Origin: Pelomonas margarita
GTDB lineage: Bacteria; Pseudomonadota; Gammaproteobacteria; Burkholderiales; Burkholderiaceae_C
Assembly: GCF_043555875.1 (NCBI RefSeq)
Contig: NZ_JBIGHW010000004.1
Span: 372,001 to 436,000 of the forward strand
Direction of reading: 5' to 3'
Length of the DNA: 64,000 bases
Of the stretch, positions 35,159 through 42,987 are shown in pieces. A program made the translations under genes and the position numbers. Position 1 is the stretch's first letter, and every line of letters starts with the position of its first letter. The notes under the pieces are model-generated. The model made no database searches, was not told the origin of the DNA, and saw only the letters and a list, made by a program, of their open reading frames with translations.

Positions 35159-35168
35159 GGGGGGGGGG
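35159..35168. repeat. Homopolymeric tract of 10 G in the hydrolase leader
   Basis: Ten consecutive G between the putative promoter/operator at 35097-35125 and the hydrolase start at 35239. Placed in the untranslated leader, length change here could alter expression of the downstream unit, as in known phase-variable loci. Sequencing error is an alternative. Confidence 0.7.
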
Positions 35169-35238
35169 AGAACACGATCTCCGAACCCTTTGCATTCGAC
35201 CTGACCGGCCCTTGTCCTCCCAACGCTGGAATCCCGTC

Positions 35239-36201
35239 ATGTCCACCCCCCTCATGAAGTCCACGTCCCACGCCGTGGCGCTTGCTGCAGTGCTGCTTGC
35301 TTTCAGCGCCGTGGCGGGCGGAGCCACGCCAGCCGCCGGCACGGCGCCGGTCGCTCAACAGCAACTGCTGACCTGGAAGGACGTGCCGACACAAAGCGTC
35401 TCGACTGGCGACGTGAGCTTCTCCTACCGCGAGCTCGGGCAGCACAACGGCGGCACGCCTGTGCTGCTGCTGGCCCACCTGGCTGCCGTGCTGGACAACT
35501 GGGACCCGCGCATCGTCGACGGGCTCGCCGCCAAGCACCATGTGATCGCGTTCGACAGCCGCGGCGTCGGCGCCTCCACCGGCAGCCCGGTCAACACCAT
35601 CGAGCAGATGGCCGACGACGCCATCGCCTTCATCAAGGCCAAGGGCCTCAAGCAGGTCGACCTGTTCGGCTTCTCGATGGGCGGCATGATTTCGCAGGAG
35701 ATCGTGCTGAAGGAGCCACAGCTCGTTCGCAAGCTGATCCTGGCGGGCACGGGCCCTGCGGGCGGCACGGGCATCAGCACGGTGGCTGGCGTGGCGAACT
35801 ACGACCTGCTCCGCGCCACACTGACCGGCCAGGACCCCAAGCAGTACCTGTTCTTCACGCGCACGCCGAAGGGCATCGACGCCGGCAAGGCCTTCCTGCA
35901 GCGCCTGCAGGAGCGCGGCGCCAACCGCGACGCCGACATCGCCATCTGGGCCTATGTGTCGCAGCTCCAGGCGCTGAAAGCTTGGGGGGAGAAGCGGCCC
36001 GCCGATCTGTCGGTGATCAAGCAGCCGGTGCTCGTGGCCAACGGCGATGACGACCGCATGGTGCCCACCAGCAACTCGCATGACCTGGCCAGGCGCCTGC
36101 CGAATGCGCAACTGGTGATCTACCCCGACGCCGGGCACGGCGGCATCTTCCAGTACCACGAGAACTTTGTGGCCAAGGCGCTGGCCTTCCTCGCCAAGTG
36201 A
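35239..36201 (+). CDS. Exported alpha/beta-fold hydrolase
   Basis: A 320-residue alpha/beta hydrolase with a signal peptide (residues about 1-30, AVALAAVLLAFSAVAGGATPA). The nucleophile elbow is GFSMGGM near residue 155, the acid lies in VANGDDDRMVP and the histidine in YPDAGHGG near the C-terminus. DSRGVGASTG is the usual loop after the second conserved strand. The ATG at 35239 is chosen for the signal peptide; the frame stays open upstream through the G tract to 35125. First gene of a rightward unit of six genes. Resembles esterase/haloperoxidase-type hydrolases; substrate unknown. Confidence 0.82.
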   Translation: MSTPLMKSTSHAVALAAVLLAFSAVAGGATPAAGTAPVAQQQLLTWKDVPTQSVSTGDVSFSYRELGQHNGGTPVLLLAHLAAVLDNWDPRIVDGLAAKHHVIAFDSRGVGASTGSPVNTIEQMADDAIAFIKAKGLKQVDLFGFSMGGMISQEIVLKEPQLVRKLILAGTGPAGGTGISTVAGVANYDLLRATLTGQDPKQYLFFTRTPKGIDAGKAFLQRLQERGANRDADIAIWAYVSQLQALKAWGEKRPADLSVIKQPVLVANGDDDRMVPTSNSHDLARRLPNAQLVIYPDAGHGGIFQYHENFVAKALAFLAK

Positions 36202-36215
36202 GCCAAGAGGCAGCC

Positions 36216-37061
36216 ATGACACACACCCACCTCACCGCGCCTACCCAGTTCCTGAGCGTCGGCGGCACGCGGTTCGCGTACCGGCGCTGGGGCAACGCGG
36301 CCGCAGGCCAGCCGCCGCTGCTGATGCTGCAGCACTTTCGCGGCGGCATGGACCACTGGGACCCGCTGATGACCGACGGCCTGGCCGAAGGCCGGGAGGT
36401 GATCCTCTTCAACGGCCGTGGCGTGGCGTCCTCCGAGGGCACGCCGCGCACCCGCATCGAGGACATGGCCGACGACGCGGCGGCCTTCGTCCGCGCACTG
36501 GGCCTGGCGCAGATCGACTTGCTGGGCTTCTCGCTCGGCGGCTTCCAGGCGCTGGACCTGACCTGGCGCCACCCGACGCTGGTGCGCAAGCTGATGCTGC
36601 TGGGCACCGGCCCGCGCGGCGGCAACCCGGAGATGGCGTCGCGCGTGCTGGAGACGGCCGTCAACCCGGTGCCCGACTTCGCGGACTTTCTGTACCTGTT
36701 CTTTGGCAACTCGCAGCAGGCCGAGCAGGCGGCGCGGGACTTCTGGGAGCGCCGCCACCAGCGCGTCGACCAGGACCCGCCGTCTTCGCCCGAGGTCGCC
36801 AAGGCGCAGATCGAGGCCAATATGCACTACCTGCCCCGAGTGACGGAGGGCGACCCCTTCGCCTATCTGCGTGGCATCCAGCAGCCCACGTTCATCCTCA
36901 ACGGCGTGAACGACGTGATGGTCGCGACGATCAACTCGTTCTACATGACGCGCAACCTGCCGAACGCGCAGCTGTTCGTCTATCCCGACGCCGGCCACGC
37001 CGCGCAGTTCCAGTGCCCGCAGCGCTTCCTGCGCCACGTCGTCCAGTTCCTCGGTGAGTGA
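36216..37061 (+). CDS. Alpha/beta-fold hydrolase
   Basis: A 281-residue cytoplasmic paralogue of the preceding hydrolase, similar in layout (FNGRGVASSEGTPR, GFSLGGFQ nucleophile elbow near residue 110, VYPDAGHAAQF histidine near the end). No signal peptide. The ATG at 36216 has an AGAGG site upstream; a GTG at 36198 overlapping the previous stop is possible. The pair suggests one exported and one cytoplasmic step on the same ester or lactone, which is inference. Confidence 0.82.
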   Translation: MTHTHLTAPTQFLSVGGTRFAYRRWGNAAAGQPPLLMLQHFRGGMDHWDPLMTDGLAEGREVILFNGRGVASSEGTPRTRIEDMADDAAAFVRALGLAQIDLLGFSLGGFQALDLTWRHPTLVRKLMLLGTGPRGGNPEMASRVLETAVNPVPDFADFLYLFFGNSQQAEQAARDFWERRHQRVDQDPPSSPEVAKAQIEANMHYLPRVTEGDPFAYLRGIQQPTFILNGVNDVMVATINSFYMTRNLPNAQLFVYPDAGHAAQFQCPQRFLRHVVQFLGE

Positions 37062-37100
37062 CGTCGCCGCCTCGCTTCGCAAATCCTTGAGGGTCGCCCC

Positions 37101-37499
37101 ATGTTGAAGTTCAAGTTCCTGTTGTGGGCGTTCGCCCTGACGCTGAAGCGCAAGGTGCGCAGCGACGCCGATTGCGCGCGCTATGTCGCTAAGAAGCGCC
37201 TGGTGTTCCAGATCCGCACCGTGTCGGGCGCGGGCCGCTACTTCGTGGCCGAGGGCGGCGCCATCCGATCTGCAGCCGGTCTCGCCCCTAACCCGCAGTT
37301 CACGCTCAGCTTCTGCGACGGCGCCAAGGGGTTCGAGATCCTGTCTGCCAAGGACAGCCAGGCCGCCTTCCTGCGCGGGCTGGGCAGCCAGGACCTGACC
37401 ATCAGCGGCGACTTCCAGGAGGTGATGTGGTTCCAGGGCCTGGCCCAGTTTCTGCAGCCGCCCAAGGTCGTCCCGCCCTATGACCGCACCGCTTTCTGA
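37101..37499 (+). CDS. Small protein, possibly SCP2-like lipid-binding
   Basis: A 132-residue protein with a hydrophobic N-terminus (FKFLLWAFALTLK) and a body resembling sterol-carrier-protein-2 folds in pattern: VFQIRTVSGAGRYFVAEGG, PQFTLSFCDGAKGFEIL, then DLTISGDFQEVMWFQGLAQF. I cannot assign it with certainty. Its 3' end overlaps the second old yellow enzyme gene by 20 bases. In context a hydrophobic-ligand binding role is plausible. Confidence 0.6.
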   Translation: MLKFKFLLWAFALTLKRKVRSDADCARYVAKKRLVFQIRTVSGAGRYFVAEGGAIRSAAGLAPNPQFTLSFCDGAKGFEILSAKDSQAAFLRGLGSQDLTISGDFQEVMWFQGLAQFLQPPKVVPPYDRTAF

Positions 37500-38766
37500 G
37501 CCGCCCATGCAAGTCAACCTGCTGAACCAGCCCCTGCGCCTGCGCACAGGCACGGTGCTGCGCAACCGCCTCGCCAAGGCCGCGATGAGCGAGACGCTGG
37601 GTACCTACGACAACCGGCCGACCGAGGCTCTCGTGTGCCTGTACCGCCGTTGGGGCACCTCGGGCCTGGGCCTCATCGTCACCGGCAACATCATGGTGGA
37701 CCGCCGTGCGCTCGGCGAGCCCGGCAACGTGGTCGTCGAGGACGAGTCCGACCTGCCGATGCTGAAGCGATGGGCGCAGGCGGTCACCGCCCAGGGCTCG
37801 GCCTTGTGGGCGCAGCTCAACCATCCAGGCAAGCAGTCCACGCGCGGCCTGAATGCCTACAACATCGCGCCCTCGGCCGTGCCGTTCCGCGAGGACATGG
37901 CGGCCTTCTTCGAGACGCCGCGCGAGGCCACCGGGGCCGAGATCCAGGACATCATCGAGCGCTTCGGCCGCAGTGCGGCGGTGTGCAAGAAGGCGGGCTT
38001 CGGCGGCGTGCAGATCCATGCCGCGCGCGGCTACCTGGTCAACCAGTTCCTGTCGCCGCACCACAACCGCCGCGACGACGAGTGGGGTGGCACGGCCGAG
38101 AAGCGCCGGCGCTTCGTGCTGGCCGTCTACGCCGAGATCCGCCGCCAGGTCGGCCCGGACTTCGCGGTGGCCATCAAGCTCAATTCGGCAGACTTCCAGC
38201 GCGGCGGCTTCACCGAGGAGGAGTCGCTGGCGACCATCCGCGCGCTGGCCGAGGCGGGCATAGATCTGATCGAAATCTCGGGCGGCACCTACGAGGCGCC
38301 CGCCATGAACGGCGCGATGCACGCGCCAAAGCCGACCTCCACCGCAGCGCGTGAAGCCTACTTCCTCGACTTCGCCGAAAAGGCCCGCGCCACGACCCAG
38401 GTGCCGCTGATGGTGACCGGCGGCTTTCGCACAGCGGCCGGCATGAACGCCGCGCTGCGCACCGGCGCGCTGGATGTGGTGGGCGTGGCCCGCTTGCTGG
38501 CCATCGACCCCGACGCGCCCGCCGCGCTGCTGCAGGGGCGCGACAGCGCGCAGCAGGTCCGCCCCATCAGCACCGGGCTGAAGCTCGTGGACCGCCTGGG
38601 CATCATGGAAGTGCTCTGGTACACGCGGCAACTCGGGCGCATGGCCCGGGGCGAGGCGCCACGTCCGCGTGAGAGCGCGCTGGCCGCGTTCCTGAAGTCG
38701 GCGTTGGGCAGTGGTTGGGGCACCTTCCGCACGCGGCGCCTGCGCGCCCGCGCCCCTGGACGTTGA
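37480..38766 (+). CDS. Old yellow enzyme family oxidoreductase (2,4-dienoyl-CoA reductase/xenobiotic reductase-like)
   Basis: A 428-residue flavoprotein barrel. RLAKAAMSETLGTYDNRPTE replaces the usual FMN loop, WAQLNHPGKQ carries the active-site His, GFGGVQIHAARGYLVNQFLS and DDEWGGTAEKRRRF are typical. A C-terminal extension of about 60 residues follows the barrel (LVDRLGIMEVLWYTRQLGRM), seen in the NADH:flavin oxidoreductases found with hydrolase and MDR genes. The first ATG overlaps the preceding gene; an ATG at 37507 is the alternative. Second ene-reductase of the window. Confidence 0.85.
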   Translation: MTAPLSEPPMQVNLLNQPLRLRTGTVLRNRLAKAAMSETLGTYDNRPTEALVCLYRRWGTSGLGLIVTGNIMVDRRALGEPGNVVVEDESDLPMLKRWAQAVTAQGSALWAQLNHPGKQSTRGLNAYNIAPSAVPFREDMAAFFETPREATGAEIQDIIERFGRSAAVCKKAGFGGVQIHAARGYLVNQFLSPHHNRRDDEWGGTAEKRRRFVLAVYAEIRRQVGPDFAVAIKLNSADFQRGGFTEEESLATIRALAEAGIDLIEISGGTYEAPAMNGAMHAPKPTSTAAREAYFLDFAEKARATTQVPLMVTGGFRTAAGMNAALRTGALDVVGVARLLAIDPDAPAALLQGRDSAQQVRPISTGLKLVDRLGIMEVLWYTRQLGRMARGEAPRPRESALAAFLKSALGSGWGTFRTRRLRARAPGR

Positions 38767-38808
38767 CGCCGTCTGGCGCCAGGCTTTGAACGACAAGGAG
38801 AACGAGAC

Positions 38809-39795
38809 ATGACTTTCAAGGCTTTGCTGGCCAGCAAGCGGGACGACCAGGTCTCGACCGCCGTGGTCGACTTCGACGAGGCCGACCTGATGCACGGCGA
38901 CGTGACCGTGGCCATCGACTACTCGACGGTCAACTACAAGGATGCGCTGGCCGTCACCGACCGCGCGCCCGTGATCCGCCAGTACCCGCTGATTCCGGGC
39001 ATCGACTTCGCCGGCACGGTGCTGGCGTCGGCCCATGCGGGGGTTGCGGCGGGCGACCGTGTCGTCGCCAACGGCTGGGGGCTGAGCCAGACCCACCACG
39101 GCGGCTTCGCGCAGCAGGCGCGCGTCCGCGGTGACTGGCTGGTCAAGCTGTCCGACGGGCTCTCCACCCGCGATGCCATGGCCATCGGCACGGCGGGCTA
39201 TACGGCCATGCTGTCCGTGCTGGCGCTGGAGCATGCAAAGCTCACGCCCGACTCGGGCGACGTGCTGGTGACCGGCGCGGGCGGCGGCGCCGGCTCCATC
39301 GCCATCGCGCTGCTGTCCGGGCTGGGCTACCGGGTGGTCGCCTCGACCGGTCGGCTCGAAGAGACCGACTACCTGCGCCAGCTGGGCGCGGCCGAAGTCA
39401 TCGACCGCCGCACGCTCTCCGAACCGGGTGCTGCTATCGGTAGGGAGCGTTGGGCCGGCGCCATCGACTCGGTGGGCAGCCACACACTGGCCAATGTGCT
39501 CGCGCAGACCCGCTACGGGGGCGCGGTGGCGGCCTTCGGGCTGGCGCAAGGGGCGGACCTGCCCTGCTCCGTCCTGCCCTTCATCCTGCGCAGTGTGACG
39601 CTTGCGGGCATCGACTCCGTCCACGCGCCGCAGCAGGTTCGACTGCAGGCCTGGGTTCGCCTGGCGACCGACCTGGACCTGGACAAACTCGCCAGTGCCA
39701 CGAGCGTCATTGCGCTGGTCGAGGTGCCGGGCGTGGCCAACCGGGTGCTCCAAGGCCAGGTCCGCGGCCGCATGGTCGTCGACGTCAACCGCTGA
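38809..39795 (+). CDS. acuI: Acrylyl-CoA reductase/YhdH-family MDR oxidoreductase
   Basis: A 328-residue zinc-independent MDR. DYSTVNYKDALAVT near residue 45, IPGIDFAGTV, the VVANGWGLSQTHHGGFAQ loop, GTAGYTAMLSVLALE and VTGAGGGAGSIAIALLSGLG identify the YhdH/AcuI group, whose members reduce acrylyl-CoA to propionyl-CoA or related enoyl thioesters with NADPH. GGAG precedes the ATG by 8 bases. In this unit it may reduce an unsaturated intermediate produced from the hydrolases; the natural substrate here is unknown. Confidence 0.85.
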   Translation: MTFKALLASKRDDQVSTAVVDFDEADLMHGDVTVAIDYSTVNYKDALAVTDRAPVIRQYPLIPGIDFAGTVLASAHAGVAAGDRVVANGWGLSQTHHGGFAQQARVRGDWLVKLSDGLSTRDAMAIGTAGYTAMLSVLALEHAKLTPDSGDVLVTGAGGGAGSIAIALLSGLGYRVVASTGRLEETDYLRQLGAAEVIDRRTLSEPGAAIGRERWAGAIDSVGSHTLANVLAQTRYGGAVAAFGLAQGADLPCSVLPFILRSVTLAGIDSVHAPQQVRLQAWVRLATDLDLDKLASATSVIALVEVPGVANRVLQGQVRGRMVVDVNR

Positions 39796-39836
39796 TTCAC
39801 AGCTCACCCCTGGCTCTGCCAGCAACAAGGAAGAAC

Positions 39837-40838
39837 ATGAAAGCACTAACCTTCAAGCGCTACGGCAAGTCGCCCGACATCGGCCTGGCTGACATCGACC
39901 GCCCGACGCTGCAGCCCGACGAATTGCTGGTGCAGGTGCACGCTGCGGCCGTGAACCCCATCGACAACATGGTGCCGCCCGGCACCTTCAAGCCGGTCCT
40001 GCATTTCAAGCTGCCGGCCGTGCTGGGCAGCGACCTCGCTGGTGTGGTGGTCGACGTCGGCAGCCGCGTCACCCGCTTCAAGCCGGGTGACGAGGTCTTC
40101 GCCAGCATCTTCGATATGGGCAGGGGGTCGCTGGCGGAGTTCGCCGCGGTGCCGGAAAGCGCCGCCGCGCTGAAGCCGCCCAACCTGGACTTCGTGCAGG
40201 CCGCAGCCGTCCCCATGGTCGCACTCACGTCCTGGCAGGCGCTGACGGAGCGCGCCAAGCTGAAGCGCGGTCAGAAGGTGTTCATCCCGGCGGGCTCCGG
40301 CGGCATCGGCACGTTTGCCATCCAGCTGGCTCATCAGTTGGGCTTCAAGGTGGCCACGACCGTCAGCGCCGGCAGCGTCGAGCTCGTTCGCGGCCTCGGT
40401 GCCGACGAGATCATCGACTACAAGACGCAGGACTTCGAGAAGATCCTGAGCGGCTACGACGCGATGCTGGGCTCGGTCCAGGGCGATGCCATCGAGAAGT
40501 CCGTGGGCATCCTGAAGCCGGGCAGCAGCATCGTCTCGCTGGTCGGGCCGCTGGACCCGCGTTTCGCGGAACAGCGGGGTCTGAACTTCTTCCTGAAGTT
40601 CGTGTTCGGCCTGATGAGCCGCAAGATCCGCAAGCTCGCCGGCAAGAAGAACGTGGACTACTCCTTTCTCTTCGTGCGCCCCGACGGCCAGCAGCTCGCG
40701 CAAATCGCCGAGCTGCTCAAGACCGAGCGCATCCGGCCGGTCATCGACAAGGTGTTCCCGTTCGACCAGGCCAAGCAGGCGCTGGAGTACCTGGCCCTCG
40801 GCCGCGCCAAGGGCAAGGTCGTCGTCAAGATCAGGTGA
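39837..40838 (+). CDS. MDR-family NADP-dependent oxidoreductase
   Basis: A 333-residue quinone-oxidoreductase-like protein (AAVNPIDNMVPPGTFKP, LGSDLAGVVVDVGSRVTRFK, IPAGSGGIGTFAIQLAHQLG). It is related to the MDR at 31-32 kb and is the last gene of the rightward unit. AAGGAAGAAC precedes the ATG; an open frame extends upstream to 39450 but overlaps the AcuI-like gene. Converges on the NTF2-like gene 60 bases away. Confidence 0.83.
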   Translation: MKALTFKRYGKSPDIGLADIDRPTLQPDELLVQVHAAAVNPIDNMVPPGTFKPVLHFKLPAVLGSDLAGVVVDVGSRVTRFKPGDEVFASIFDMGRGSLAEFAAVPESAAALKPPNLDFVQAAAVPMVALTSWQALTERAKLKRGQKVFIPAGSGGIGTFAIQLAHQLGFKVATTVSAGSVELVRGLGADEIIDYKTQDFEKILSGYDAMLGSVQGDAIEKSVGILKPGSSIVSLVGPLDPRFAEQRGLNFFLKFVFGLMSRKIRKLAGKKNVDYSFLFVRPDGQQLAQIAELLKTERIRPVIDKVFPFDQAKQALEYLALGRAKGKVVVKIR

Positions 40839-40877
40839 CCGGCCTTGCGCTGTTGCTTGAAGATGCTTTGACGCGCG

Positions 40878-40900
40878 GAGCCCGCGTGCCTGCCGGGCTC
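40878..40900. terminator. Possible bidirectional hairpin between convergent genes
   Basis: GAGCCCG (40878-40884) pairs with CGGGCTC (40894-40900) across a 9-nt loop in the gap between the convergent MDR and NTF2-like genes. No T-run follows, and the right arm enters the stop codon of the leftward gene, so an intrinsic terminator is only possible. Confidence 0.35.
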
Positions 40901-41339
40901 AGCCGTGCAGCTCGAAGCTCGCCTCCCGCCGCTCGATCAGCCAACTGCCATCCGGCTGGCGGCGCAGGCGGTCGGCGAACTTGCCGAGCAGCGGCGCGCC
41001 CCGGCGTGGGCGTCCCTGCGGGCCGGGGGCGTCCCGGTCGTCGCCCACCCACAGCAGCACGCGGCTGACGGCGCTGGCCTGGTCGGGCGCCGTCACCTCC
41101 ACCAGCGTGGACACCACCAGATGCCTCGTCAGCCGCTCCGGTGGACGGGCCTGGTAGGCCGCCGTGATGGCGCCCCGGCCTTGCGCCGGCTCACCCGAGG
41201 GCCGGTGCAGCGCGCCATCCGGCGTGAACAGCGCCGCCAGGCCGGCGTGGTCACCGGCATCTATGCAATGCGCGCTAAGCAGCACGATGCGCCGGCAGCC
41301 GGCCTCGGCGCTGAGCAGCGTGATCTCGTCGATCAGCAT
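40899..41339 (-). CDS. NTF2/SnoaL-like small protein
   Basis: A 146-residue cone-fold protein (SnoaL/NTF2-like). AHCIDAGDHAGLAALFTPDGAL is the characteristic first helix and strand, RGAITAAYQARPPERLTRHL follows, and GKFADRLRRQPDGSWLIERR is the final strand pair. The ATG at 41339 overlaps the hydrolase stop by 7 bases. Last gene of the leftward Fcs operon. Members are hydratases, isomerases or small subunits of dioxygenases; no role can be fixed. Confidence 0.75.
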   Translation of the reverse strand: MLIDEITLLSAEAGCRRIVLLSAHCIDAGDHAGLAALFTPDGALHRPSGEPAQGRGAITAAYQARPPERLTRHLVVSTLVEVTAPDQASAVSRVLLWVGDDRDAPGPQGRPRRGAPLLGKFADRLRRQPDGSWLIERREASFELHG

Positions 41340-42052
41340 GGCGCGGTCAGCCAGTCGGCCAGCGCGGCGGTGACGGCCGCCGGCTGCTCCAGCGTGCTCA
41401 TATGGCTGCAGTCGGGCACCAGCACCAGCCGCGAGCGGTGGATCAGCGCGGCCATCGCGGTGTGGCGGTCGGGCGGGCTCCATTGGTCTTGCTCGCCGCA
41501 CAGCACCAGCGTCGGGCAGGCGATGCGGGCCAGCACATCAGAGGCATCGGGGCGGTCCAGCAGGGCCTGTACCTGGGCGGCGAACTGCGTGGGCGTGCGC
41601 CGTTCCACCATGGCCTGCATCTGCGCGTAGACCGCCGTGCCGTGCGCGGCGGGCCTGACCATGCCGGGCAGCCAGCGTAGCGCGACTCCGGCCATGCCCG
41701 ACTCGCGCGCCACGGCCAGCAAGGCCAGGCGCTGGCGGCGCTCGGCCTCGCCCGCTTCGCCGCCGGCGCGTGGCTGCCAGCCGGTATCCAGCAAGGCAAG
41801 GCGTTCGACGCGCTCGGGCGCCTGGCGCATCACTTCCAGCGCGATGCGCCCGCCCATCGAATGGCCGGCCAGCGCGAAACGCTCGGCCGGCGCCTGGCGC
41901 AGCAGCTCGGCGGCCAGCGCGGGCAGGCTGTCGTGGCCGTCGTTGGGCGCCACCCAGCAGCGCGCGCGGTCAGCCAGGCCAGCGATCTGCGGCTGCCAGA
42001 CGCTGTCGTCGCACAGCAGGCCGGGCACCAGCACCAGCAGTGGTGCAGCCAT
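41333..42052 (-). CDS. Alpha/beta-fold hydrolase
   Basis: A 239-residue alpha/beta hydrolase. VPGLLCDDSVW forms the oxyanion region, FALAGHSMGGRIALEV the nucleophile elbow near residue 82, VLCGEQDQWSPP the acid loop and VPDCSHMSTLEQP the histidine near residue 215. It resembles pimeloyl-ester and beta-ketoadipate enol-lactone hydrolases. The ATG at 42052 overlaps the amidohydrolase stop (TGATG), favouring this start over one far upstream. In the ferulate operon it could hydrolyse a thioester, lactone or ester intermediate. Confidence 0.8.
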   Translation of the reverse strand: MAAPLLVLVPGLLCDDSVWQPQIAGLADRARCWVAPNDGHDSLPALAAELLRQAPAERFALAGHSMGGRIALEVMRQAPERVERLALLDTGWQPRAGGEAGEAERRQRLALLAVARESGMAGVALRWLPGMVRPAAHGTAVYAQMQAMVERRTPTQFAAQVQALLDRPDASDVLARIACPTLVLCGEQDQWSPPDRHTAMAALIHRSRLVLVPDCSHMSTLEQPAAVTAALADWLTAPC

Positions 42053-42987
42053 CAGCAGCACTCCCCGCCGGCCGGCGGCTGCAGGCGCTGGTAGCGGCCC
42101 CACACCGGATGCTCGTCCAGCCGCAGCAGGCGCACCGCGTTGTCCTTCAGTAGCAGCGGCATCACCTCGGACCGCAGACCGGCCTGGGCCGCGTCGGCCA
42201 TCCAGCGTTCGGGCGTCAGCGCGGGGAAGTCCGACCCGAACAGCATCTTCTTCTTCAGCAGGCCGTTGGCGTACTTGATGAGGATGTCGGGGAAGTACTT
42301 GGGCGACCAGCCGGACAGGTCGATCCAGACGTTGGGCTTGTGCGTGGCCACGGCCAGCGCGTTCTCCTGCCACGGGAAGGACGGATGCGCGATGACGATG
42401 GGCATGTCGGGGAAGTCCACCGCCACGTCGTCCAGGAACATGGGGTCGGAGTACTTCAGCCGGATGCCGCCGCCACCGCGCATGCCGGCGCCGATGCCGG
42501 TCTGGCCGCTGTGGAAGATGGCGGGCAGGCCGGTGGCGGCGATGGCCTCGTAGACCTCGTAGCAGGCGCGATCGTTGGGATAGAAGGCCTGGGCCGAGGG
42601 GTGGAACTTGAAGCCGCGCACGCCGAAGTCGTCCACCAGCCGGCGCACCTCGCGCGCACCCATCTTGCCGCGCAGCGGGTCCACACTGGCGAAGGGGATG
42701 AGGGCATCGGGGTGTTGCGCGGCCTCCTCGGCCACTTCTTCGTTGCTGATGCTCACCTGGCCCGTGCCGCGTTCGGTGTCGACCGAGAAGATGACCGCCA
42801 GCATGCGGCGCTCGCGGTAGTAGGTGGCCGTCTCGGCGATGGTCAGGCGCGGCATCTTCTCCTTGAAGTAGCCGGCCATGGCCTGGTCGAAGGCATCGGC
42901 GACCGGGTCGAAGGCGTTGCGCGTGGAGACGGTCGCGTGCGTGTGGATGTCGATGGCGACCAGGTCCTGCAGCTTGGTGGCGCTCAT
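42052..42987 (-). CDS. Amidohydrolase-2 family protein (ACMSD-like hydrolase or decarboxylase)
   Basis: A 311-residue TIM-barrel metalloprotein. The first metal motif is DIHTHAT (His-x-His near residue 15), GFKFHPSAQAF near residue 130, the metal histidine in FHSGQ near residue 164, HPSFPW near residue 205 and the catalytic aspartate in FGSDFPAL near residue 265. The family includes 5-carboxyvanillate and gamma-resorcylate decarboxylases and 4-oxalomesaconate hydratase, all enzymes of lignin-type aromatic catabolism. It overlaps the Fcs-like gene by 4 bases. A decarboxylase or hydratase acting on a vanillate-related acid fits the operon, but amide or lactone hydrolysis is possible. Confidence 0.8.
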   Translation of the reverse strand: MSATKLQDLVAIDIHTHATVSTRNAFDPVADAFDQAMAGYFKEKMPRLTIAETATYYRERRMLAVIFSVDTERGTGQVSISNEEVAEEAAQHPDALIPFASVDPLRGKMGAREVRRLVDDFGVRGFKFHPSAQAFYPNDRACYEVYEAIAATGLPAIFHSGQTGIGAGMRGGGGIRLKYSDPMFLDDVAVDFPDMPIVIAHPSFPWQENALAVATHKPNVWIDLSGWSPKYFPDILIKYANGLLKKKMLFGSDFPALTPERWMADAAQAGLRSEVMPLLLKDNAVRLLRLDEHPVWGRYQRLQPPAGGECC

